Source: Desulfobulbus sp.
GTDB lineage: Bacteria > Desulfobacterota > Desulfobulbia > Desulfobulbales > Desulfobulbaceae
Direction of reading: 5' to 3'
Assembly (NCBI GenBank): GCA_030602145.1
Contig: JAUWAH010000073.1
Coordinates: forward strand, 1-8,585
DNA: 8,585 bases
Below are positions 1 to 5,774 of this stretch, piece after piece. The notes under the pieces were generated by a model, which did not search any database, was not told where the DNA came from, and worked only from the letters and a program-made list of their open reading frames with translations. The position numbers were made by a program, and so were the translations under genes. The first letter of the stretch is position 1. The number at the start of each line of letters is the position of its first letter.

Positions 1-1
1 C

Positions 2-676
2 AGGGAACCCTTCATCGGCTACAACCTGCACATTCCCGGACTGCTGTCCCTGATGGCCAACCGCTCGTTCGGTTCCTTTGTCCCGGGCATGAAGGACCTA
101 GTCTACGGCAACGCCGAACATGAGGTGCTCGGCGCGGTGCAGAAGATGGAAATGGGCAAGAAGGCGGTGGCCAGCCTGGATGCCTACCGGGAGGCCAAGA
201 AAGCCGGCGACAAGTCAGCCGCCGAAGTGCACCTTGCCGCCTTCAACGAGAACAAGGAACACCTCGGCTACGGGTATCTGACCAAGCCCGAGGAGGCGGT
301 GCCGCCGGTGGCCCTGTCGTTCAATGCCTTCCATGTCATGGTGATCCTGGGTTCCCTCTTTCCGTTGATTTTCATCGGTTATCTCTACTTTTCCTTCAAG
401 GGGACGCTGGCCGGCAAGAAGTGGCTGCTGGGGTTGGGCACCACTACCTACCTGCTCGGCATGATCGCATCGCAGGCCGGCTGGATCGTGGCCGAAGTCG
501 GTCGCCAGCCCTGGGCCATTCAGGGTCTGATGCCGGTGACCATTGCCCGGACCAACCTGACCACCGGCACGGTGCAGACCACCTTTGTCATGTTCCTGGT
601 GGTCTTCACCCTGCTGCTCATAGCTCAAATCGCCATCATGGTCAAACAGGTCAACATCGGACCGGAGGAAAACTGA
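2..676 (+). CDS. cydA: Cytochrome bd quinol oxidase subunit I, C-terminal part (5' end outside window)
   Basis: This is the last 224 codons of CydA, the subunit that binds hemes b558, b595 and d and oxidises quinol while reducing oxygen to water in the inner membrane. The frame is open from base 2, so the ATG at 53 is internal, not the start. About half of a usual CydA (roughly 450-520 residues) is present. Visible marks are the family motif GRQPW at 500-514 and the segment AFHVMV around 325-343, whose Met (338-340) aligns by pattern with the heme b558 Met ligand (M393) of E. coli CydA. Where E. coli has Arg two residues before that Met, this protein has His. Three hydrophobic spans follow, about 315-405, 420-490 and 575-640. 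The hydrophilic, Lys/Glu-rich stretch at about 95-300 is a loop between membrane spans. The stop lies one base before the cydB start, so the two are one operon. Identification is firm; the heme-ligand alignment is by eye. Confidence 0.95.
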   Translation, partial: REPFIGYNLHIPGLLSLMANRSFGSFVPGMKDLVYGNAEHEVLGAVQKMEMGKKAVASLDAYREAKKAGDKSAAEVHLAAFNENKEHLGYGYLTKPEEAVPPVALSFNAFHVMVILGSLFPLIFIGYLYFSFKGTLAGKKWLLGLGTTTYLLGMIASQAGWIVAEVGRQPWAIQGLMPVTIARTNLTTGTVQTTFVMFLVVFTLLLIAQIAIMVKQVNIGPEEN

Positions 677-677
677 T

Positions 678-1829
678 ATGATTGAACAACTCGATTATAA
701 GACCCTGCAACATCTCTGGTGGCTGATCTGTGCGGTGGTGGGCTCCCTGTTTCTTTTCCTCACCTTTGTCCAGGGCGGTCAGAGCCTGCTGTGGCAGGTG
801 GCCAAGAGCCAGACCGAAAAAGACCTGGTGATCAACTCGCTGGGCCGCAAGTGGGAACTGACCTTCACCACCCTGGTCCTCTTCGGCGGGGCGCTGTTCG
901 CCTCGTTCCCCAAGTTTTACTCGACCTCCTTCGGCGGGGCTTACTGGGTGTGGATCCTGATTCTGTTCACCTTCGTCGTCCAGGCGGTCAGCTACGAATT
1001 CCGCCGCAAACCATGGAACATCTTCGGCAGCCTGGTGTACGAGGGGTTTCTGTTCATCAACGGTGTGGTCGGTATCCTGCTGATCGGCGCCGCGGTCGGC
1101 ACCTTTTTCACCGGTTCCCATTTTCAGTTGGACAGCAACAACTTCGTCACCTGGACCCATCCCTTCCGTGGCCTGGAAGCGGCTCTCAGCCCGTCGGTCT
1201 CGTCGATCTTCAATATCGCCCTGGGGGTCTTCCTGGTCTTCAATGCCCGCACCCTGGGGGCCATGTACCTGGTGAACAATCTGGAACTGGGCGAGGTCCC
1301 GGAGATGGGGTCCCGGCTGCGCACCGCCTGCTGGCAGAACCTGCTCCTCTCCCTGCCCTTCTGTCTGTTGATCGTCACCTCGCTCCTGTTCATGCGGGGG
1401 TATGGCATCGTTGACGATCAGGGCACCATTGAGATCGTCAGCTTCAAATTCCTGCGCAACCTGCTGGCCAACCCCTGGCTGCTCGTTCTGCTGGTCGCCG
1501 GCCTGGCCCTGTTGGTTCTCGGCGCCTGGAAAACTGCCAAGACCGATGAAACCAGGGGCATCTGGGCCGGCGGTCTCGGGACCGTCCTGATCGGCCTGAC
1601 CGTGCTCCTCCTGCCGGCCTACAATAACACCGCCTTTTATCCGTCCAAGGTGGATCTGCAGTCGAGCCTGACCATCTACAATGCCTCCTCCAGCCCCTAT
1701 ACCCTCAAGGTCATGACCTATGTGGCCCTGGGGATCCCGTTTGTCCTGGCCTACATTGCCTATGTCTGGTGGCTCATGAACCGGGAGAAGATCAAGATCG
1801 AGGATACCGGCGACCGATCCGCCTACTGA
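678..1829 (+). CDS. cydB: Cytochrome bd quinol oxidase subunit II
   Basis: Complete 383-residue CydB, the second membrane subunit of cytochrome bd oxidase, structurally supporting CydA. The start is fixed by a GGAGGA ribosome binding site at 664-669, eight bases before the ATG, and by a one-base gap to the cydA stop. The protein is almost all hydrophobic, with about eight to nine membrane spans. Typical family segments are the early VQGGQSLLW (about residues 31-39), NSLGRKWE followed by GGALFASFP (about residues 54-75) and the conserved AVSYEFRRKPWN (about 102-113). The VQGGQ segment stands where E. coli CydB has a DGFDMG-type stretch. From memory, this wording with GRKWE, FYSTSFGGAYW and AVSYEF is that of the Bacteroides/deltaproteobacterial branch rather than the E. 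coli branch. A long periplasmic loop lies near residues 145-175, and a C-terminal tail rich in Lys, Glu and Asp faces the cytoplasm. A strong hairpin and a small membrane ORF follow the stop. Confidence 0.96.
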   Translation: MIEQLDYKTLQHLWWLICAVVGSLFLFLTFVQGGQSLLWQVAKSQTEKDLVINSLGRKWELTFTTLVLFGGALFASFPKFYSTSFGGAYWVWILILFTFVVQAVSYEFRRKPWNIFGSLVYEGFLFINGVVGILLIGAAVGTFFTGSHFQLDSNNFVTWTHPFRGLEAALSPSVSSIFNIALGVFLVFNARTLGAMYLVNNLELGEVPEMGSRLRTACWQNLLLSLPFCLLIVTSLLFMRGYGIVDDQGTIEIVSFKFLRNLLANPWLLVLLVAGLALLVLGAWKTAKTDETRGIWAGGLGTVLIGLTVLLLPAYNNTAFYPSKVDLQSSLTIYNASSSPYTLKVMTYVALGIPFVLAYIAYVWWLMNREKIKIEDTGDRSAY

Positions 1830-1848
1830 AGCTGATATGACAGAGTTT

Positions 1849-1889
1849 CCGGAGGAGGCCCGGTGCCTCCTCCGGCTTTCCCTTTTCAT
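1849..1889 (+). terminator. Hairpin after cydB: terminator or attenuator
   Basis: There is a perfect 11-bp GC-rich stem, left arm 1849-1859 (CCGGAGGAGGC) and right arm 1865-1875, with a 5-base loop. It starts 19 bases after the cydB stop. It is followed by a pyrimidine tract with two T runs broken by C (CTTTCCCTTTTC, 1876-1887), so it is a plausible but imperfect Rho-independent terminator. Because a small ORF with its own ribosome binding site starts 29 bases after the stem, the hairpin may let only part of transcription through, or may protect the cydAB message from 3' decay. The stem is seen directly; the function is inferred. Confidence 0.6.
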
Positions 1890-1903
1890 TTGCGAGGAAT
1901 TCC

Positions 1904-2008
1904 ATGATGTCGACGATGTCCATTTTCTTGTCGGTTGCCTGGGTGGTCGTGGTTGCGGCCGCCTACCTGCTGGCCGTTCGCTTCTTGAAGAAACTGTCCC
2001 TGTATTGA
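1904..2008 (+). CDS. 34-residue single-span membrane peptide, candidate CydX-like bd oxidase subunit
   Basis: A short ORF starts 74 bases after cydB and encodes a 34-residue peptide. A ribosome binding site GAGGA at 1894-1898 sits 5 bases before the ATG at 1904 and 8 bases before a second in-frame ATG at 1907, so either could be used; a third ATG lies at 1916. The peptide has a short polar N-terminus, one hydrophobic helix at about residues 7-25 (including AWVVVVAAAYLLAV) and a basic tail RFLKKLSLY. This suggests one membrane span with the C-terminus in the cytoplasm. Known bd oxidases carry such extra subunits, around 30-40 residues, encoded just after cydB (CydX in E. coli, CydS in Geobacillus). 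Position, size and topology match that role, but no clear sequence identity to E. coli CydX is visible beyond an early AW pair. It could also be an unrelated membrane microprotein. Translation looks likely; the oxidase role is inference. Confidence 0.62.
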   Translation: MMSTMSIFLSVAWVVVVAAAYLLAVRFLKKLSLY

Positions 2009-2455
2009 GTGCGGCTGACCGGCTGGCCCCTGCCTGACGAGTTCAGCGCAGGAGGGGGCCAACAGCATCCGGGGTTGTGGTCCCGGATAGAGAACCCGCT
2101 GACCGTTCTTGCCGACCTGCGACCGGCTGCCTTGTTACCGAGGCAGCCGACTGCGGGGCCATCCGGGGAAGGTCGTCCACTGATCCTTGTCGTTCCTTCA
2201 CCCACCTCCCTTTTCTTTCCGTCCATGCACCGCCCCTTGCCGCAGTTCCGAACGGCACCGGCTGTCCCGGCCGGTTGCCGCTGTGCAGATGGTGCGTTTT
2301 TCTGGTGCACTCCTCGCCGGGAAGTGCGATATAGTGCCGACAATGTGCGCAGTCCCCGAAGTGGGTCACGTTTCGGCGACCGACGGAACAGGGTACGGCA
2401 TCATGCAAAGAGAAGACATGCAACGATATCGCAGTGCGTGGCTGGAGGAGTGGGT
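2009..2455 (+). other. 447-base region without a supported gene, with four hairpins
   Basis: No ORF here looks like a protein; the tolC frame stays open through it, but the translation is low in order and rich in Pro, Arg and Gly. Four inverted repeats are visible. One at 2025-2060 has a 13-bp stem with bulges and outer arms GGCCCC/GGGGCC. One at 2067-2088 has a perfect 7-bp stem ATCCGGG with an 8-base loop. One at 2124-2149 has a perfect 9-bp stem CGGCTGCCT with an 8-base loop. One at 2253-2280 has about 9 bp with one bulge. A pyrimidine-only run lies at 2205-2220. No strong T run follows any of the first three stems, so they are not good intrinsic terminators. A possible -10 box TATAGT at 2330-2335 lacks a good -35. 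The region may hold the end of the cyd transcript and the leader and promoter of tolC, or an unannotated structured RNA. Confidence 0.5.
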
Positions 2456-3844
2456 ATGCAACGGATAATGGTGGCAGTGCTGATCGCCCTATGCTGGCTT
2501 GGCGATGTGCGGGCCATGGAGCGGTCGACGGTTACCGACTTGGCAACCGTCAAGGTGTTGGATCTTAAGACCGCCCAGGCCCTGGCCCTTGCGGGTAACC
2601 CCGACATGGCGGCGGCCGAGGCGCGCATCGAACAGGCCCGGGCCCGGGTCCGGCAGGCGGTGGCGGCCTGGTGGCCGAGTCTTGACCTGACCGGCTCAGC
2701 TTCCCGGCAGCACCTTTCCGACACCAGCCATGCCAGCAATCGCGCCCTCACCGCGCTGCTCGGAGGGACGACGGATCAGACCGCGACCATCTACCGCTCC
2801 GGGGTGGAGGCCACCTGGGTGCTGTTCGACGGCTTTTACCGCACCTTCAAGGAGCGGCAGGCAGCCTACGACGAGCAGGCTTCCGGGGCAGCGCTGATCG
2901 ACAGCCGCCGGCTGCTGGTCGCCGCGGTGGCCGAGGCCTTCCTCAACGCCCAACTGGCCCAGACCTATATCGACATCAACCGCGCCGACGAGACCTTTTA
3001 CAATCGCCAGTTGGAGGACGCCCAGAATCGGTTCAAGGTCGGCGCCGGTCCCTGGGGCGATGTCCTCAACATCCGGGTCCAGGTCAACTCCGCCAAAACC
3101 AGCCTGATCAGAGCGCAGCGGGAGTTCGAGGCGGCGGGATACGGTTTGGCCGCCCTGTTGGGACTGTCCGAAGCGGCCTTGCCTTCCCGCGTCCGCCTGG
3201 CCGAACTGGACAGAAATGCCGCACCTCCGGATCAGAAGGACGATCCGGACACGCTGATCGCCCAGGCCCTGGCGGTTCGTCCCGATATCCAACGGTTGGA
3301 GTGGGTGATCAAACAGGCCGAAGCAGCAACCGGAGCGGCCAAGGCACCCTATTATCCCAAGGTGCAGATCGCCGGCTTCCTGGAAGGGGCGAGGGAGGGT
3401 GATGCCAAGTTGACCGAAGACGATTTCGGCAACACCGTGGCCGTGAACATGAGCTGGAATCTGTTCGCCGGCGGCGGCGACACCGCCCGGGTGGTGGAGG
3501 CCGAGCAGGCCAAGCGGGAGGCGGTCCATACGCTGTCGGGACTGCGCAACAGTGTGGCTGCGGAGATCCGCCAGGATCTCGCTCTGCTGGCCGCCGCTGT
3601 CGACCAGTTGCGCCTGCAGCGCGAAACGGTGAAGCTGGTGGAAGAGAACCGGGAGCTGGCCAAAAACGAGTATGAGGCCGGCGAGTCCTCCCTGGTCCGT
3701 CTGAATGAGGCCCAGCGCGATCTGGTGACCACCTACGGCCGCCTCGCCCAGGCCCTGGTTGCCTGCCAGCTTGCCCAGCAGCGACTGTTGGCGGCCACGG
3801 GAAGAAACCTGACCGGCTTCAACATGACCGTCAAGGGCAGGTGA
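2456..3844 (+). CDS. TolC-family outer membrane efflux protein
   Basis: A 462-residue protein of the outer membrane efflux (OEP/TolC) family, which forms trimeric channels across the outer membrane and periplasm for tripartite efflux pumps or type I secretion. The ATG at 2456 is chosen because GGAGGAG at 2444-2450 lies 5 bases upstream and because a signal peptide begins there: residues 1-20, hydrophobic core MVAVLIALCWL, likely cleavage after VRA. The open frame reaches back to 2009 but its translation is not protein-like. Two tandem OEP repeats are visible, about residues 35-225 and 255-450. Each has long Ala-, Gln- and Arg-rich coiled-coil helices, such as AAAEARIEQARARVRQA and the C-terminal YEAGESSLVRLNEAQ block, with short aromatic strand segments (WWPSLDLTGS; YYPKVQIAGF). 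No lipobox Cys is seen, so it is not an NodT-type lipoprotein. No adaptor or pump gene is adjacent; the next gene is an overlapping thioesterase. Family is firm; substrate unknown. Confidence 0.93.
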   Translation: MQRIMVAVLIALCWLGDVRAMERSTVTDLATVKVLDLKTAQALALAGNPDMAAAEARIEQARARVRQAVAAWWPSLDLTGSASRQHLSDTSHASNRALTALLGGTTDQTATIYRSGVEATWVLFDGFYRTFKERQAAYDEQASGAALIDSRRLLVAAVAEAFLNAQLAQTYIDINRADETFYNRQLEDAQNRFKVGAGPWGDVLNIRVQVNSAKTSLIRAQREFEAAGYGLAALLGLSEAALPSRVRLAELDRNAAPPDQKDDPDTLIAQALAVRPDIQRLEWVIKQAEAATGAAKAPYYPKVQIAGFLEGAREGDAKLTEDDFGNTVAVNMSWNLFAGGGDTARVVEAEQAKREAVHTLSGLRNSVAAEIRQDLALLAAAVDQLRLQRETVKLVEENRELAKNEYEAGESSLVRLNEAQRDLVTTYGRLAQALVACQLAQQRLLAATGRNLTGFNMTVKGR

Positions 3845-4269
3845 TGGCGGCCATCGGCAGGGTTGAACTGGTGGTGCCGCCGTCGGTCATCGACGTCAAC
3901 GGCCACGTCAACAACGTCCAGTACGTCCATTGGATGCAGGAGGCGGCCATGACCCATTCCACCTCCCTCGGCTGGCCGCCGGAGCGGTACCTCGCCCTCG
4001 GCCGAACCTGGATCATCCGCTCCCACGCCATCGAGTATTTCCACTCCGCCTATGCCGGCGACGCGCTGGCCGTCCTGACCTGGGTGGCGGATTTTCACAA
4101 GATCCGGTCCCTGCGCAAGTACAGGTTTCTTCGCCCTGCGGACGGCGTGGTCCTGGCCGCCGCCTCCACCCAGTTCATCTTCTGCGACCTGCACACCGGC
4201 AAGCCGGTTTCGATCCCCCGGGAGGTGCAGGAAGCCTACACGGTCGTCGGTCCGGACGACGAACCCTGA
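3844..4269 (+). CDS. Acyl-CoA thioesterase of the 4-hydroxybenzoyl-CoA thioesterase (hotdog) family
   Basis: A 141-residue single-domain hotdog protein, expected to be cytoplasmic and to hydrolyse an acyl-CoA or acyl-ACP thioester. The N-terminal active-site motif is clear: D17-V-N-G-H-V-N-N-V-Q-Y, with Asp17 in the position of the catalytic Asp of 4-hydroxybenzoyl-CoA thioesterase, followed by the long central helix (YVHWMQEAAM). Length is normal for YbgC/4HBT proteins (about 130-150). The start is either ATG at 3844, which shares one base with the tolC TGA (TGATG), or GTG at 3841, overlapping by four bases (GTGA) and adding one residue. Both imply translational coupling to the TolC-like gene, with a weak purine-rich AAGGGCAGG stretch upstream. 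It stops 12 bases before the convergent thioredoxin-like gene. Substrate cannot be read from sequence; a role in membrane lipid or phospholipid traffic near TolC is only a guess. Confidence 0.88.
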   Translation: MAAIGRVELVVPPSVIDVNGHVNNVQYVHWMQEAAMTHSTSLGWPPERYLALGRTWIIRSHAIEYFHSAYAGDALAVLTWVADFHKIRSLRKYRFLRPADGVVLAAASTQFIFCDLHTGKPVSIPREVQEAYTVVGPDDEP

Positions 4270-4281
4270 TTCCCCCTGCCT

Positions 4282-4776
4282 TTACTCCACCATCAGTTCG
4301 GTGAAGCCGGCCTCGGTGAGGTCCGGGGCGGTGAACTGGCGGTAACGGATCACCCCCTGTTTATCGGCGATGATGATCGTCGGTACGCCTTGGATCCGGT
4401 AGCTCTCGGTGATGGTGCTCGAACCGTCGAAATAGACCGGGTAGGTCATGCCGGTGCTCCGCACAAAGGCTTGGGCCCGCTCCAGCGAGTCGTTGAAGCC
4501 GACGTTGATCGCCACGAATTCCATGCCCTGGGGACGGTACTTTTCAGCCAGTTTGTTGACCCTCGGCACTTCGGTTCGGCAGGTCGGGCACCATGAGGCC
4601 CAGAAGATCAGCATCACCGGCTGCTTGCCGATGCTCTGCTGGAGGTCGTAGGGCTGACCGTCGAGACCGGTGCCCTTGAACGGGATCAGTGTCTGGCCCG
4701 GCTGGGCCGCCGACCGCGCGCAGGGGAGAAACAGCAGGGCCAAAAAGAGCAGGAGGGTGCGGGGAAGATGTGTCAT
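4282..4776 (-). CDS. TlpA/ResA-like periplasmic thioredoxin-fold protein
   Basis: A 164-residue secreted thiol:disulfide protein. Residues about 1-24 form a signal peptide (LLLFLALLFLP core, likely cleavage near ARSAA). A Cys at residue 19 lies at the end of the core, but the preceding FLP is not a good lipobox, so a lipoprotein is unlikely. The thioredoxin fold follows: IFWASWCPTC with active-site Cys63 and Cys66, and the cis-proline loop GVPT at residues 130-133. The CPTC pair and the long insert before the cis-Pro are typical of TlpA/ResA reductases that keep apocytochrome c or other periplasmic thiols reduced. The gene starts 39 bases after the stop of the DsbD-like gene and is very probably cotranscribed with it, receiving electrons from it. 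The ribosome binding site is weak. The C-terminus converges on the thioesterase gene with a 12-base gap and no clear shared terminator. Confidence 0.9.
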   Translation of the reverse strand: MTHLPRTLLLFLALLFLPCARSAAQPGQTLIPFKGTGLDGQPYDLQQSIGKQPVMLIFWASWCPTCRTEVPRVNKLAEKYRPQGMEFVAINVGFNDSLERAQAFVRSTGMTYPVYFDGSSTITESYRIQGVPTIIIADKQGVIRYRQFTAPDLTEAGFTELMVE

Positions 4777-4815
4777 GTCGTGGTCACGGTGCGAAAAAAG
4801 GAAGTGGGGACGACC

Positions 4816-5511
4816 TCAGAGGAAGAGACCGCCGGCCTTGATGAAAAAATATTGGGCAACACCCAGCATGAGTACGCCCATGGTTTTCTTGATGCCCACC
4901 ATCCAGCGACCCGAGCGGGGCAGGGCGGCCAGCATGCTGGAAAAGGTGCCCACGCCCAGCAGCAGGACCCCCATGCCCAGGGAGAAGGTGAACAGGAGCA
5001 GGCCGCCGGTAATCAGGCTTTGCGTGGTGGCGGTATAGGCCAGCAAGGACCCCAGGATAGGCGTAGTGCAGGGTCCGGCCACCAGGGCGGAGGAGATTCC
5101 GGCCAGGAAGATGCCCGCCCAGCCGATCGGTCTGCCCTTGCCTCCGGCGAGGGTCGGCAGGGAGATCACATCGAGCATGATCAGGGCGAAGACCAGGATG
5201 ACATTGCCGACCACAAGAAAGGTCCAAGGGCTGCTGTTGACGGTGCCGAAAAAGCGGCCGGTGGCGGCGGCGAACACCCCGAGGGCGGCGTAGGTGAGGG
5301 CCATGCCGGTGACGTAGAGCAGGGAAAGTGAAAACCCGCGTCGTTTGGAGCCGCCGACGTTGGCGTGTCCGATCACTCCGGCGGTGATCGGAATCATGGG
5401 ATAGACGCAAGGGGTCAGACTGGCCAGCAGGCCGCCGAGGAAGGCGACGGCCAGCGAGGCAACCAGCGAGGTCTGCAAATAGCTGTCAAATTGAGTGAGG
5501 AACAGGTCCAT
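4816..5511 (-). CDS. DsbD-like/CcdA-family membrane thiol electron transporter
   Basis: A 231-residue inner membrane protein of the cytochrome c biogenesis transmembrane (DsbD beta domain/CcdA) family, which passes electrons from cytoplasmic thioredoxin to periplasmic thiol proteins. It has about six hydrophobic spans. The two redox Cys are plain: Cys35 in LTPCVYPMIPI and Cys148 in VAGPCTTPILG, the same pattern as the Cys pair in the DsbD transmembrane domain (TPC-P and PCTT). Wording and length are nearer to DsbD beta than to short CcdA. There is no N-terminal alpha domain, and the C-terminal thioredoxin domain of DsbD is replaced by the separate TlpA-like gene downstream. The ATG at 5509-5511 is the only sensible start: an in-frame stop lies about 11 codons upstream. 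No strong ribosome binding site is visible. A possible promoter lies at 5548-5575, and a repeat element separates it from the upstream hydantoinase-like gene. Family is firm; the final acceptor is inferred from the neighbour. Confidence 0.92.
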   Translation of the reverse strand: MDLFLTQFDSYLQTSLVASLAVAFLGGLLASLTPCVYPMIPITAGVIGHANVGGSKRRGFSLSLLYVTGMALTYAALGVFAAATGRFFGTVNSSPWTFLVVGNVILVFALIMLDVISLPTLAGGKGRPIGWAGIFLAGISSALVAGPCTTPILGSLLAYTATTQSLITGGLLLFTFSLGMGVLLLGVGTFSSMLAALPRSGRWMVGIKKTMGVLMLGVAQYFFIKAGGLFL

Positions 5512-5547
5512 GGCCGGTTTGCTGGATAGTGTTGAGAGTTCTTCTCA

Positions 5548-5575
5548 AAGATAACCAGAACACCCAGGAAGTAAA
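5548..5575 (-). promoter_or_regulatory. Possible sigma-70-type promoter for the dsbD-like/tlpA-like pair
   Basis: On the - strand, TTTACT (5575-5570, 4 of 6 to TTGACA) and TATCTT (5553-5548, 4 of 6 to TATAAT) are separated by 16 bases. A start of transcription near 5541 would leave a leader of about 30 bases. It lies in the only AT-richer spot between the repeat and the gene. Such matches also arise by chance, so this is tentative. Confidence 0.35.
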
Positions 5576-5589
5576 GCTGAAAGGGTTAC

Positions 5590-5608
5590 CCTGGTCGTGG
5601 TGACCAGG
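5590..5608. repeat. Small 7-bp inverted repeat CCTGGTC / GACCAGG
   Basis: A perfect 7-bp inverted repeat with a 5-base spacer sits about 15 bases upstream of the possible -35 box of the dsbD-like gene (in that gene's direction). It could be a regulator's operator or a short hairpin. There is no second copy in the window, and function is unknown. Confidence 0.3.
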
Positions 5609-5629
5609 TCCCTCGTCGGCCGGGTAGTC

Positions 5630-5774
5630 AAGCTTGATGATCTCGTAAAAAGTCGATTTCTGTCATTTCGAGGAGCGCAGCGACGAGAAATCTCTCAGTT
5701 ATTTCGGAGATTTCTCGCTACGCTCGAAATGACAAAATGGCCGTTTTCCGACTTTTTACCAATGCATCAAGCTT
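5630..5774. repeat. Palindromic repeat element (MITE- or REP-like), about 133-145 bp
   Basis: A nested inverted repeat lies between the HyuA-like and DsbD-like genes. The outer arms are AAGCTTGATG (5630-5639) with GTAAAAAGTCG (5645-5655), mirrored by CGACTTTTTAC (5749-5759) with CATCAAGCTT (5765-5774); five unmatched bases sit inside each arm. The inner arms are TGTCATTTCGAG (5661-5672) plus GAGAAATCTC (5685-5694), mirrored at 5707-5734; the left arm has six extra bases. There is no transposase ORF. From memory, repeats with the core GTCATTTCGAG...GAGAAATCT occur in many copies in Desulfuromonadales and relatives, and are often mis-annotated as short proteins containing RGAQRREISQ; a frame of that kind runs through here at 5597-5818. 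AAGCTT at both edges may be a 6-base target duplication. The right edge overlaps the last codons of the HyuA-like gene. The hairpin, with a T run on either side, could also end transcription. Confidence 0.82.

Noticed and set aside
651..1889. 412-residue - strand frame opposite cydB
   Set aside because: It is antisense to a clear cydB; its Gln/Gly/Asp/Glu-rich translation is the usual shadow of a GC-rich membrane protein gene.
2160..2195. Possible cobalamin riboswitch piece (GTCCACTG near CCGGGGAAGG)
   Set aside because: The B12 box and the surrounding conserved core do not match, and the TolC/thioesterase genes give no vitamin B12 context.
2300..2336. Possible promoter with TATAGT at 2330-2335
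   Set aside because: No acceptable -35 box lies 16-18 bases upstream, so it is not listed as a feature.
2009..2455. Open frame that would extend the TolC-like protein by 149 residues at its N-terminus
   Set aside because: The upstream translation is disordered and Arg/Pro-rich, while a signal peptide and a strong ribosome binding site mark the start at 2456.
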